A stretch of 64,000 nt of DNA from Chromobacterium phragmitis (GCF_003325475.1 NZ_CP029495.1:2046001-2110000), one strand, 5' to 3'. Positions 16,345-24,213 are shown, counted from the stretch's first letter. Numbers and translations are program-made. The notes: generated from the letters alone by a model not told the origin.

Positions 16345-17475
16345 TCAGGACTCCTTGATCAGTTCGGATGCGGCCAGCGCGCAGCTGCGGCTCTTGCTGG
16401 TTCCGGCGCGGCCCAACAGCTCGAACCAGTCGGTGGCCAGGCCGCAGCCGCAGCGTTCTGCCGGCTGCAGCACGGCGAGATCGCTCAGCAGCATGCTGTG
16501 CGCGGGGCTGGAGGTGATGTAGGGCGAGGCCAGGTGCAGGAAGCCGGCCTCGCCGTAGGGCAGCCGCGCCAGCGTGGCGGTGTCGCGCGTCCAGGCGCGG
16601 GCCCAGCTGGGCACGTGGAAGCGGTGGCGCGGGCACTCGTTGTAGGGCACCGGGTGCTCGACCGAACCGTAGCCGTCTCGGCAACGCTCGTCCGGCAAGC
16701 CTAGTTGCTCGCCCAGCCGGCGATAGAGCTCGGTCTTCGATATCGCCTTGTCGGCATGGGTTTTCCAGCCGCCGCCGAGGAGGACCAGCGATTCCGGATG
16801 CAGCGCCAGCGGCGGCAGGCCCATGTCGCGCATCCGCTCCAGCGTGAACCACAGGAAGGCGGGGAAGCCGAGGATGCGCACCGGCAGGCCTTCCTCGGCG
16901 AACTCCTGCAGCGCGCGCACGGTGCCGAAGGGATCGAACTCATTGGCCTTGCCGTTGTGGCGCAAGGCGTAGACGGCGCGGTTCACCGGCGCGTATTTGC
17001 TGAGGAACTGGTCGGTGTAGGCGGTGCCCAGCGTGATGGCGCCGGCCGGCTCGTAGCTGAGCAGCAGGTAGTTGCAGCGCTGCTCCGGGGTGTTCCAGCC
17101 GTAGTAGTCGAAAATGCGGTCCACCATGCGCTGGGCGGCGCCGATGCTGCGCTCGTCGTAGCGCATCCGGCTTTTCTGGCCGGTGGTGCCGGAGGAGGTG
17201 AGCTCCAGCGCGTTCTCGCCGGTTTTGCTCAGCAGCAGCCGGCGTTTGAAGTAGTTGGCGAAGATGGGCGGCAATTGCGACCAGTCGGACAGGCTGGCCA
17301 GCCGTTCCGGCGTGAAGCCGTTCTGCTCCAGCCAGCGGCGGTAGCCGGGGCTGTGCTCGCAGTGGTAGTCGACCAGTTCGCGCATCGCGGCGTCGAACAG
17401 GCGGTCGCATTCGGCGTCGGCGCGGTAGGGATGTTCCAGCGCGCACAGCGCTTCTACATGGGAAAGCGTGGTCAT
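16345..17475 (-). CDS. LuxE-like acyl-protein synthetase
   Basis: A 376-residue LuxE homologue, close to the 378 residues of luminous-bacterium LuxE. That enzyme activates a fatty acid with ATP and carries it on its own cysteine for reduction by LuxC. The phosphate loop TSSGTTGQKS is at residues 93-102, followed by LGFPAFLWFTLERM, LLGGGWKTHADKAI and a YGSVEHPVPYNEC segment. Cys365, eleven residues from the C-terminus (KSRSCALAASEL), sits where the acyl-accepting cysteine of LuxE is found. AGGA precedes the ATG at 17475. No luxA, luxB or luxD is present in the window, so the acyl chain serves another purpose. Confidence 0.85.
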   Translation of the reverse strand: MTTLSHVEALCALEHPYRADAECDRLFDAAMRELVDYHCEHSPGYRRWLEQNGFTPERLASLSDWSQLPPIFANYFKRRLLLSKTGENALELTSSGTTGQKSRMRYDERSIGAAQRMVDRIFDYYGWNTPEQRCNYLLLSYEPAGAITLGTAYTDQFLSKYAPVNRAVYALRHNGKANEFDPFGTVRALQEFAEEGLPVRILGFPAFLWFTLERMRDMGLPPLALHPESLVLLGGGWKTHADKAISKTELYRRLGEQLGLPDERCRDGYGSVEHPVPYNECPRHRFHVPSWARAWTRDTATLARLPYGEAGFLHLASPYITSSPAHSMLLSDLAVLQPAERCGCGLATDWFELLGRAGTSKSRSCALAASELIKES

Positions 17476-17504
17476 GGCGGTTCCTGTGATGGAGAAAACG
17501 GGCG

Positions 17505-18761
17505 TCAGGCGGCGACGGGGGCCGGCTGCGGGCGGCGCAGCAGCAGCCATAGCGGCGGCAGGGCGAGCAGCGAGGCCAGGCTGACGCCGGCGGCGAAGCG
17601 GGCCGGACTGTCGCCGGCGTCCAGCAGCGCGAGGACGACGCTGCCGCCGCCCAGCATCGCGGTGGACAGCATGCCCAGCATCGCGGCGACGCTGCCCTTG
17701 GCGTTGTCGCTGCAGTACAGGGTCAGCCGGTACAGGGTGGCGTTGCCGAGGCCCAGGCCGAAGGCGTAGACGGCCAGGCAGGCGACCAGCGCCGGCAGCG
17801 AGGGGGGCAGCGGCGCGCTGAGCCCGGTCAGCAGCAGCCCGCCGGCCATCGGCCACAGCGCCAGCCGCAGCAGGCGGGACAGCTCCATCCGGCCGGCCAG
17901 CCGGTTCAACAGCAGATTGCCGGCGATCATCGCGGCGAACACCGGCAGCTGCCACAGGCCGTACGCCAGGCCGCTGTAGCCCAGGCTGCGGATCAGCAGC
18001 AAGGGCGACAGGCCGATCCAGGCGATCAGCGGCAGGGTCAGCAGGCCCAGCGCCAGGCTGCCGCAGACGAATTCCCGGTGTTTCAGCAGCGCCAGATAAT
18101 TCGCCAGCGCCACGCCCAGCCGCAGCGGCACCGGCTGCTGGGCCGGGCCGTCGCGCCGCGGCGCGCCCAGCGTTTCCGGCATCCAGCGCCACAGGCCCAG
18201 CGCCACCAGCGCGGAGGCCGCGCCGAGCAGGGCGAACAGCTGGCGCCAGGACAGGACCTCCAGCAGCAGGCTGCCCAGCAGCGGGCCGGCCAGCGGCGAC
18301 AGCAGCGCGATATTGGCCAACAGGGCCATCAGCCGCACCGCGTCGGCCTCGGCGAAGGTTTCCTGCAGCGCCGGATAGCTGACCACCACGATGAAGCCCA
18401 GCGCGATGCCCTGGGCAAAGCGCAGCAGGTTGAACCAGGCGATGTGCTGGCTGCCGGAGGCGGCCAGGCAGGCGAGCGCGAAAATCAGGGTGCCGGCCAG
18501 CAGCGTCGGGCGGCGGCCGAAGCGGTCGGACAGCGGGCCGATCAGCCACTGGAAGGCGATGCCGCCCAGCAGAAAAGCGTTGAGCGCGGTGGGCACATGG
18601 CGGCTGTCGGCGGAAAGGTCGGCGGTGACGCGCAGCATGGCCGGCATCACCATGTCGCTGGCGAGGTAGGTCAGCAGTTCGAAGGCGGTGAGCAGCAGAC
18701 AGAACAGCAAAGCCTGGCGGCGGGTGATGTGAAGCAGCGGACGGAATGATTCTTCTGGCAT
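17505..18761 (-). CDS. MFS multidrug exporter, MdfA-like
   Basis: A 418-residue inner-membrane transporter of the major facilitator superfamily with twelve predicted helices. It closely resembles E. coli MdfA: TYLASDMVMPAML matches its first helix with the membrane-embedded acidic residue, and LNAFLLGGIAFQWLIGPLSDRFGRRP carries the loop 2-3 motif. YAFGLGLGNATLYRLTLYCSDNAKGSVAAMLGML matches the conserved helix 10-11 region. It is the first gene of the five-gene operon and likely exports the product of the LuxE/LuxC/PaaK-like enzymes. The ATG at 18761 gives an MdfA-length start; an upstream in-frame extension to 18833 is less likely. No strong ribosome site is visible. Confidence 0.85.
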   Translation of the reverse strand: MPEESFRPLLHITRRQALLFCLLLTAFELLTYLASDMVMPAMLRVTADLSADSRHVPTALNAFLLGGIAFQWLIGPLSDRFGRRPTLLAGTLIFALACLAASGSQHIAWFNLLRFAQGIALGFIVVVSYPALQETFAEADAVRLMALLANIALLSPLAGPLLGSLLLEVLSWRQLFALLGAASALVALGLWRWMPETLGAPRRDGPAQQPVPLRLGVALANYLALLKHREFVCGSLALGLLTLPLIAWIGLSPLLLIRSLGYSGLAYGLWQLPVFAAMIAGNLLLNRLAGRMELSRLLRLALWPMAGGLLLTGLSAPLPPSLPALVACLAVYAFGLGLGNATLYRLTLYCSDNAKGSVAAMLGMLSTAMLGGGSVVLALLDAGDSPARFAAGVSLASLLALPPLWLLLRRPQPAPVAA

Positions 18762-19058
18762 GATTGTTGCAGTTTTCGCGGTATGACGGGTATGTGGCAG
18801 CGCGTCGGCATATTCCGGCGCGGAGGGCGCCACAATAGGTCAAGTGGCCAGATTTAAACCCTGTCCTTTGGGATGGTTTATTACTGTTTATGCTGTTTTG
18901 TGGTGAATTGTGGAAATATCAGGTCGCCAATCTGTATTTGTTTGGAATCATTTTCGGCAATCTGCCAACATCATTGGCATGAGTTTTTACTCGAAACCGG
19001 CTTCGGCTATCATGCTGCGAATTAAGACGCATTCGAACCATTTCATGACAGGGCAGGG
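18762..19058. promoter_or_regulatory. divergent intergenic region with an imperfect dyad upstream of the mdfA-luxE-luxC-like operon
   Basis: This AT-richer 297-base stretch separates the minus-strand operon from the plus-strand cdh gene. At 18856-18879 there is an imperfect dyad: AAACC and GGTTT flank CTGTCC-TTTG-GGATGG. The core CTGTCCTTTGGGA resembles, from memory, the left part of LuxR-type boxes such as the CviR site of vioA, but the right half deviates. It lies about 100 bases upstream of the exporter start. No convincing -10/-35 pair was found for either direction. Confidence 0.3.
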
Positions 19059-19820
19059 ATGAGAAAAAGAATCTGGCTGGGCGGCGGATTGGCGGGTTTG
19101 CTGATCGCCGGCGCGTCCTATTACGCGCTGGCCGACAGCGACGCGCTGTGGCGCATCGTCGGCGGGCAATGCGTGCCGGCCCAGCAAGGCCAGGGCCGGC
19201 CGGGCCCCTGCGCCGAGGTGAAGCTGGATCAGGGCGTGGCGGTGCTGAAAGACCGCAATGGCCCGTTGCAGTATCTGCTGATTCCCACCGCCAAGGTCAG
19301 CGGCATCGAGAGCCCCGCGTTGCTGAGCGACGGCGCGCCGGACTACTGGCGCGAAGCCTGGCGCGCGCGCGGCTATCTGGACGCCCGCCGGGGCCAGCCG
19401 CTGCCGCGCATGGCGCTGTCGTTGACCATCAACTCGCAATACGGGCGCAGTCAGAACCAGCTGCACATCCATATTTCCTGCACCGACGCCACGGTGCGGC
19501 AGCAGGTGGACGATCTGGCCGATGGCCTGCAGCGCAGCTGGCGGCAGCTGCCGGTGGAATTGAAGGGGCATGCGTACTGGGCGCGGCGGGTCGATGCAGA
19601 CGGCGCCGGCGATCCGGTTGGCGACGCTTTCCAGCTGTTGGCCAACGGCGTGCCGGGGGCGAGCGCCGAGATGGGCCGCTACGGCATGGCGATGCTGCCG
19701 GCTCGCTTCGACGACGGCGAGGGCTTCGTGCTGCTGGCCACCCGCGCCGACCTGTTCGAAATCAACCGCGGCTCGGCCGAAGAGCTGCAGGACCACGGCT
19801 GCCGGATTCTGCAGCCGTGA
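19059..19820 (+). CDS. cdh: CDP-diacylglycerol diphosphatase
   Basis: A 253-residue membrane-anchored enzyme that hydrolyses CDP-diacylglycerol to phosphatidate and CMP. An N-terminal membrane helix (IWLGGGLAGLLIAGASYYALA) puts the catalytic part in the periplasm. The HIT-like active-site signature is seen as SQNQLHIHISC near residues 131-141, preceded by the conserved MALSLTINSQYGRSQ. Length matches E. coli Cdh (about 251). It stands divergent from the MdfA-like operon and is followed at 112 bases by a VOC gene. Confidence 0.9.
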   Translation: MRKRIWLGGGLAGLLIAGASYYALADSDALWRIVGGQCVPAQQGQGRPGPCAEVKLDQGVAVLKDRNGPLQYLLIPTAKVSGIESPALLSDGAPDYWREAWRARGYLDARRGQPLPRMALSLTINSQYGRSQNQLHIHISCTDATVRQQVDDLADGLQRSWRQLPVELKGHAYWARRVDADGAGDPVGDAFQLLANGVPGASAEMGRYGMAMLPARFDDGEGFVLLATRADLFEINRGSAEELQDHGCRILQP

Positions 19821-19931
19821 TAGCCATCCCCGCGATGGCGGCGGATGGGGGTATCATCGCGGCCTGGCCGGGGCGCGGCGCAGGCTGGCGGATGTTCCGC
19901 CGGCGGCGGCGCCTGGCAGCGGAGAGAGAGC

Positions 19932-20324
19932 ATGAAGCAGAGTTTGGCGCTGGTGTCGCTGGTGGTGGCCGATTACGACGAAGCCATCGCGTTTTTTGTC
20001 GGCAAGCTGGGTTTCGAGCTGACCGAAGACAGCTACCAGGCGGAACAGGACAAGCGCTGGGTGGTGGTGACGCCGCCGGGCTCGGCGGCCGGACTGCTGC
20101 TGGCCCAGGCTAGCAACGACATTCAGCGCGCGGCGATCGGCAACCAGGCCGGAGGCAGGGTGTGGCTGTTTCTGAACACCGATGATTTCTGGCGCGATTA
20201 CGAGCGCTACCGCGCGGCCGGCGTCGAGTTCACCCGCCCGCCGCTGGAGCAGGATTACGGCACGGTGGCGGTGTTTCTCGACCTGTGCGGCAATCAGTGG
20301 GATCTGATTCAGAGCAAGGGCTGA
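19932..20324 (+). CDS. VOC family (glyoxalase/dioxygenase-like) protein
   Basis: A 130-residue single VOC domain made of two beta-alpha-beta-beta-beta repeats. The first begins SLVVADYDEAIAFFVGKLGFEL; the second has YRAAGVEFTRPPLEQDYGTVAVFLDLCGNQWDLIQ, with the closing Asp-x-x-Gly-Asn-x-Trp-Asp pattern of the glyoxalase-like group. Metal ligands are only partly recognisable, so the reaction (lyase, isomerase or resistance binding) is open. GGAGAG lies directly upstream of the ATG at 19932. It is followed by a 355-base gene-free stretch holding a structured repeat. Confidence 0.85.
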   Translation: MKQSLALVSLVVADYDEAIAFFVGKLGFELTEDSYQAEQDKRWVVVTPPGSAAGLLLAQASNDIQRAAIGNQAGGRVWLFLNTDDFWRDYERYRAAGVEFTRPPLEQDYGTVAVFLDLCGNQWDLIQSKG

Positions 20325-20380
20325 AGCTGCGTGCTTTTCGCTAGGTCCCAAGCATGGGGGCTGGTTTATTAGGCTGATGT

Positions 20381-20599
20381 GTCCGCTGCGCGGACGATGT
20401 TTCAGGTGGCGGTTCCGCCCGCCAGACGGGCCAGGGGCTGTGCGGCCAGCCCCTTGGCGATCCCAGGCCGCCCCTGCCGCCCGCGAAACCCCGGCAAGAA
20501 AGCATCTGGCCAGGCGCCGCCGAAACTAGCCGCGCGCTAGCGTCGCGCGGCGTCGAACATATCGGCGGCTTAACACCTGGCCAGACGCTTTTTTGCCGG
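20381..20599 (+). repeat. structured dispersed repeat, copy A
   Basis: A 219-base element in the gap between the VOC gene and tcdA. In order: hairpin GTCCGC-TGC-GCGGAC (20381-20395); hairpin GGGGCT (20434-20439) with AGCCCC (20448-20453); the linear block CCCAGGCCGCCCCTGC; then a long-range helix whose 24-base arms are at 20491-20514 and 20576-20599. Nested inside are GCCGCCG (20516-20522) with CGGCGGC (20563-20569) and GCCGCGCG (20529-20536) with CGCGCGGC (20544-20551). Copy B at 44889-45105 has the same architecture with different but still complementary arms. No open frame is shared. Confidence 0.8.
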
Positions 20600-20679
20600 C
20601 GCGTCCTGAAGGGGAAATGGGTGCGTTGCTAACGGTCTGCGCGGAATGGAAGACTCAGAAACCGCTAGTCAGGCTTGGC

Positions 20680-21456
20680 TTATTTTCTGGCCTTGGCCAG
20701 ATCGGTCAGCACCCGCGACGCGGCGAACAGGCCGAAGCTGGCCGTCACCACCATGCCGGCGCCGAAGCCGGCGCAGGACAGGCCTTGCGGTCCGCGCGCG
20801 TCTCCCGCCTCGCAGGCCTGGGCCTGCGGGTAGACCAGCTGCTCGGTGGAGTAGACGCAGGGCACGCCCATTTTCTTGCCGTCGCGGGCGAAGCCGTGGC
20901 GACGGCGCAGGTTGTAGCGCAGCTTGGACAACAGCGGGTCTTGCGTCACCTCGGACAGGTCGGCCAGCTTGATCTTGCTCGGGTCCATCTGCCCGCCGGC
21001 GCCGCCGGAGACGATGAAGCGCTGGCGCTTCCCGGCGCACCAGGCGGCCATCGCCGTTTTCACCTTCAGGCTGTCGATGCAGTCGACGATGTAGTCGTAG
21101 CCCTGGCCCAGCATCTCGTCCATATTCTCTTCGGTGACGAAGTCTTCTATCTCCGTCACCTCGCAGGCCGGGTTGATGGCTTTGACCCGCTCGGCCAGCG
21201 CTGTCACCTTGGCCATGCCGTACAGCGGGTCCAGCGCCGGCAACTGGCGGTTGGTGTTGGATTCGGCGACGTTGTCCAGGTCGATCAGCGTCAGGCGGCC
21301 GATCGCGCTGCGGGCCAGCGCTTCCACCACCCAGGAGCCGACGCCGCCTACGCCCACCACGCAGACATGGGCGCGGCCGAAGCGCGCGAGCGCGTCGTCG
21401 CCGTACAGGCGGGCGATGCCGCCGAAGCGGCGGTCTAGATCGGCGGAGTGGTCCAT
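20680..21456 (-). CDS. tcdA: tRNA threonylcarbamoyladenosine dehydratase
   Basis: A 258-residue E1/MoeB-like ATP-dependent enzyme that cyclises the t6A base at position 37 of ANN-decoding tRNAs. The nucleotide loop GVGGVGSWVVEALARS is at about residues 36-51, followed by LTLIDLDNVAESNTNRQLPA, the conserved RVKAINP and VDCIDSLKVKTAM. Near the end is the cysteine segment LSCAGFGAGMVVTASFG. The ATG at 21456 (MDHSADLDRRFGGIARLYG) gives the normal E. coli TcdA length; an upstream in-frame start to 21486 is less likely. Its 3' end faces repeat copy A. Confidence 0.93.
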   Translation of the reverse strand: MDHSADLDRRFGGIARLYGDDALARFGRAHVCVVGVGGVGSWVVEALARSAIGRLTLIDLDNVAESNTNRQLPALDPLYGMAKVTALAERVKAINPACEVTEIEDFVTEENMDEMLGQGYDYIVDCIDSLKVKTAMAAWCAGKRQRFIVSGGAGGQMDPSKIKLADLSEVTQDPLLSKLRYNLRRRHGFARDGKKMGVPCVYSTEQLVYPQAQACEAGDARGPQGLSCAGFGAGMVVTASFGLFAASRVLTDLAKARK

Positions 21457-21736
21457 CGGGATAACCTGTTGCGCAAAAACGGCCAAGGATAACCAAGGCG
21501 AGGGCGGGGTGCCAGTCCGGGCGCGGCCTGGCGGCGGCGGCGGCGTTCCGGGTGTGGCGTTTCTGGCTCCGCGTGAAGAATTTTTTACAATCCAACTGCT
21601 TGATAGATTGGAACCTTTTCCCGGTTGCCCTATCTTCTCCTATACGCGCCGGTTTCGCCGGCCGCGTTCCGAGACCGGTACGAATTGCCGTCGGCAGGTC
21701 CTCTGCCGGTCGACTCTCAGTTCTAGGGAGAATCCG

Positions 21737-21961
21737 ATGAAGCAGCAAAGGTTCGACATCGATCTGGATAAGCATTACAACGCCACCGTGGTCATCGCCT
21801 GCGAGGAGTGCGGGCGAGAAACCCGCCAACATCTGAAGGCCTTGTTACCCGACCATGCGCTGCGCTGCAGTTGCGGCGCCGACATCACGATGGCCACGCC
21901 GGACATCCAGAAGGCGGAGCGTCAAGCCGACGCGATCCGACAATCGTACCGAATCCACTGA
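21737..21961 (+). CDS. small protein with a CxxC...CxC zinc-ribbon-like pattern
   Basis: A 74-residue protein I do not recognise. Four cysteines are arranged as CEEC (about residues 22-25) and CSC (about 44-46) on either side of a short helix (RETRQHLKALLPDH), which suggests a small zinc-binding knuckle. A conserved-looking acidic start (RFDIDLDKHYNATVVIA) and a basic tail follow. AGGGAG lies 6-11 bases before the ATG. It is divergent from tcdA and followed by a 127-base gap before darcynin. Size and charge would suit a nucleic-acid or protein adaptor, but no function is assigned. Confidence 0.7.
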   Translation: MKQQRFDIDLDKHYNATVVIACEECGRETRQHLKALLPDHALRCSCGADITMATPDIQKAERQADAIRQSYRIH

Positions 21962-22088
21962 ACGGCCTAGACTGACAATCCGTTGAATGCAAGACGCCGG
22001 CCTTCCGCGCCGGCCTTATCAGGCCAAGCCTGAATCTCCGATGCATGTCCGATGACGGCGGCCCCAGCGGCCGCCGTCGGTATTCGGC

Positions 22089-22424
22089 CTATTGCGCCAG
22101 CTGGGCGTCGTAGTCGCGGAAACCGTTCTCCACCGCCGGGATGATGTCGACGAACTCGAAATAAGGCTCGGTCACCACCCGGCTGTCTCGCAGCGCGTCT
22201 ATCAGATAGTAGAAAGCCGTCACCGACTCGGTCTCGAACATCGCCACATCGCTGCAGCGGGTGGTGAAGGCTTCGGCGTCGAACCAGCGCATGCGCACCT
22301 CGGGATAGCGGGCGTAGATGGGTTTCAGCGTGTCCTCTTCGAAGCGGCGGCGCTCCGGCCGGCTCAGCCGCAGCCAGTTGGGATGGACGCGCAGCAGCGC
22401 GAAGAAAGTCATGGTCTTGGACAT
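22089..22424 (-). CDS. darcynin family protein
   Basis: A 111-residue protein of the darcynin family, small alpha/beta-barrel proteins of unknown role. Family hallmarks are TMTFFALLRVHPNWLRLSRPERRRF, RYPEVRMRWFDAEAFTTRCSDVAMFET, and the closing PYFEFVDIIPAVENGFRDY. No signal peptide. GGAG precedes the ATG at 22424. It is divergent from a TetR-type regulator with 102 bases between, the usual geometry of a regulator and its target, so it may be induced by a small molecule. Confidence 0.85.
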   Translation of the reverse strand: MSKTMTFFALLRVHPNWLRLSRPERRRFEEDTLKPIYARYPEVRMRWFDAEAFTTRCSDVAMFETESVTAFYYLIDALRDSRVVTEPYFEFVDIIPAVENGFRDYDAQLAQ

Positions 22425-22526
22425 GGCGAGACTCCAGTAGGGAATGAGGATGCGGCGGGCCGGCTCCGCTCAGCCATTAATGTAGGCGCGCTTGCGATGC
22501 CGGAAAACTCGTGTTTAGCTTGGTCC

Positions 22527-23132
22527 ATGCCAGACATTCCGCAGCCGCGCAAAACGCCGCTCCAGGCCCGCTCCCGCCATGCCGTCGCCGCCATTTTGGA
22601 GGCGGCGGCTCGCATTCTGGCCCGCGACGGCTATGCCGCGTTCAACACCAACCGCGTCGCCGAGGAGGCCGGGGTCGGCATCGGCTCGCTCTACCAGTAC
22701 TTTCCCAACAAGCAGGCGCTGGTCGCCGCCTTGCATCGCCGCCATGGAGAAGAGACCTTGGCGGCGCTGGATCGCGCCTTGGCTGACACCGCCGGCCAGC
22801 CGCCGCGCGAACGGCTGGCGGCGATGGTGGTCGCCGCGCTGGATCTGCATCGGCGCGAATTGGGCCTGCACCGGGTGCTGGAGCGCGAATGGCCAGCCTT
22901 CGACGAGCCGCCGGCCAGCAACCCGCTGGACCAGGCGCTGCGCGAGCGGATGGAAGCCTGGCTGGCCGAATCCGGCCTCGATCCCGCCAAGGCCGGCACC
23001 TTGCTGCGCATGGCGGACAGCCTGACGCACGGCCTGTTGCTGGATGCCGACCCGGGCGCAGCGGGCCTGGAACACACGATCACCGACGCGCTGGCGGGTT
23101 TTTTGGGCTTGCCGGCGCGGCCACACACTTGA
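22527..23132 (+). CDS. TetR family transcriptional regulator
   Basis: A 201-residue TetR-type repressor. The N-terminal DNA-binding domain (about residues 15-62) carries the helix-turn-helix in VAAILEAAARILARDGYAAF followed by TNRVAEEAGVGIGSLYQYFPNKQALV. The C-terminal ligand domain is helical and Leu/Ala-rich and has a WxxE-like segment around LEREWPAFDEPPASNPLDQ. It is divergent from darcynin, its probable target, and its stop lies 13 bases before the threonine aldolase start, so it may be co-transcribed with that gene. The ligand is unknown. Confidence 0.9.
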   Translation: MPDIPQPRKTPLQARSRHAVAAILEAAARILARDGYAAFNTNRVAEEAGVGIGSLYQYFPNKQALVAALHRRHGEETLAALDRALADTAGQPPRERLAAMVVAALDLHRRELGLHRVLEREWPAFDEPPASNPLDQALRERMEAWLAESGLDPAKAGTLLRMADSLTHGLLLDADPGAAGLEHTITDALAGFLGLPARPHT

Positions 23133-23145
23133 GGAGAAGCCCATC

Positions 23146-24174
23146 ATGCAGAAGATAGACCTGCGCAGCGACACCGTGACCCAACCGACCCCGGCCATGC
23201 GCCAGGCCATGTTCGACGCCCCGCTGGGCGACGACTGTTACGGCGACGACCCCACCGTGCTGAAGCTGGAAGCGCTGGCCGCCGACAAGCTGGGCAAGGA
23301 GGCCGCGCTGTTCGTGCCCAGCGGCACTTTCGGCAACCAGCTAGCGCTGTTCACCCATTGCCGCCGCGGCGACGAGGTGATCATCGAGGACAACAGCCAC
23401 ATCGTCTCGCACGAGGCCGGCGCGGCGGCGGTGATCGCCGGCGTCCATATGCGCGCGGTGGAAGGCGTCAACGGTTTGATGGCGGTGGAGCAGATCGAGC
23501 GCCGCATCCGCGTCGGCGACGACATCCACGAGCCGCGCACCGGCCTGATCTGCCTGGAAAACGCCCACAGCAACGGCCGCGTCTTGCCGCTGGCCGCCAT
23601 GGCCGACACCGCCGCGCTGGCGCGCGAATACGGCGTGCCGGTGCATCTGGACGGCGCGCGCGTGTTCAACGCCGCCGCCAGCCTGGGCTGCGATGCGCGC
23701 GAGGTGGTCCGCCACGTGGACAGCGTGATGTTCTGCCTGTCCAAGGGCCTGGCCGCGCCGGTGGGCTCCATGCTCGCCGGACGCGAGGATTTCATCGAAC
23801 AGGCGCGCCGCAAGCGCAAGCTGATGGGCGGCGGCCTGCGCCAGGCCGGCGTGCTGGCCGCGCCGGGCATCCTGGCGCTGACCGAGATGGCGGCGCGGCT
23901 GGATGAGGACCACGCCAACGCCCGCTACCTGGCCGAGGGCCTGGCCAAGCTGCCCTGCGTGGACATCAATCCGGCCGACACCCACATCAACCTGGTGTGG
24001 TTCCGCTTCAACGCCGACATCGACTCCGCCGAGTTGATGGCCGCGCTGGAAGAGGCCGGCTTCCTGGCCAACCCGCCGCACATGGGCATGATGCGCCTGG
24101 TCACCCACTGGCAGGTGAGCCGCGCCGACATCGACCGTCTGCTGGAGGCGATGCAGCGCGTGCTCAGCGACTGA
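23146..24174 (+). CDS. ltaE: low-specificity L-threonine aldolase
   Basis: A 342-residue PLP-dependent fold-type I aldolase that cleaves L-threonine and L-allo-threonine to glycine and acetaldehyde. The start IDLRSDTVTQPTPAMRQAM is diagnostic. GDDCYGDDPTVLKLE, PSGTFGNQLAL, HLDGARVFNAAASLG (PLP-ring aspartate) and the Schiff-base lysine in CLSKGLAAPVGSML are all present. GAGGAG lies 10-15 bases upstream of the ATG at 23146. Cytosolic, glycine and threonine metabolism. Confidence 0.93.
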   Translation: MQKIDLRSDTVTQPTPAMRQAMFDAPLGDDCYGDDPTVLKLEALAADKLGKEAALFVPSGTFGNQLALFTHCRRGDEVIIEDNSHIVSHEAGAAAVIAGVHMRAVEGVNGLMAVEQIERRIRVGDDIHEPRTGLICLENAHSNGRVLPLAAMADTAALAREYGVPVHLDGARVFNAAASLGCDAREVVRHVDSVMFCLSKGLAAPVGSMLAGREDFIEQARRKRKLMGGGLRQAGVLAAPGILALTEMAARLDEDHANARYLAEGLAKLPCVDINPADTHINLVWFRFNADIDSAELMAALEEAGFLANPPHMGMMRLVTHWQVSRADIDRLLEAMQRVLSD

Positions 24175-24213
24175 GGCCTATAACCAGTAGATAGACCGAT
24201 GGGAGCAGGCCGC

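Noticed and set aside
13380..16358. A 992-codon open frame on the plus strand opposite the LuxC::PaaK gene
   Set aside because: Composition is Ala/Gly/Gln/Arg/His-rich without domains, as expected antisense to a GC-rich gene; the minus strand holds clear motifs.
11731..18761. Interpretation of the operon as a bioluminescence lux operon
   Set aside because: No luciferase (luxA, luxB) or luxD is present in the window; only the reductase-type components are found.
20381..20599. Structured repeat as insertion sequence or MITE
   Set aside because: No transposase, no visible target duplication, and the long arms differ between copies while staying complementary, unlike transposon ends.
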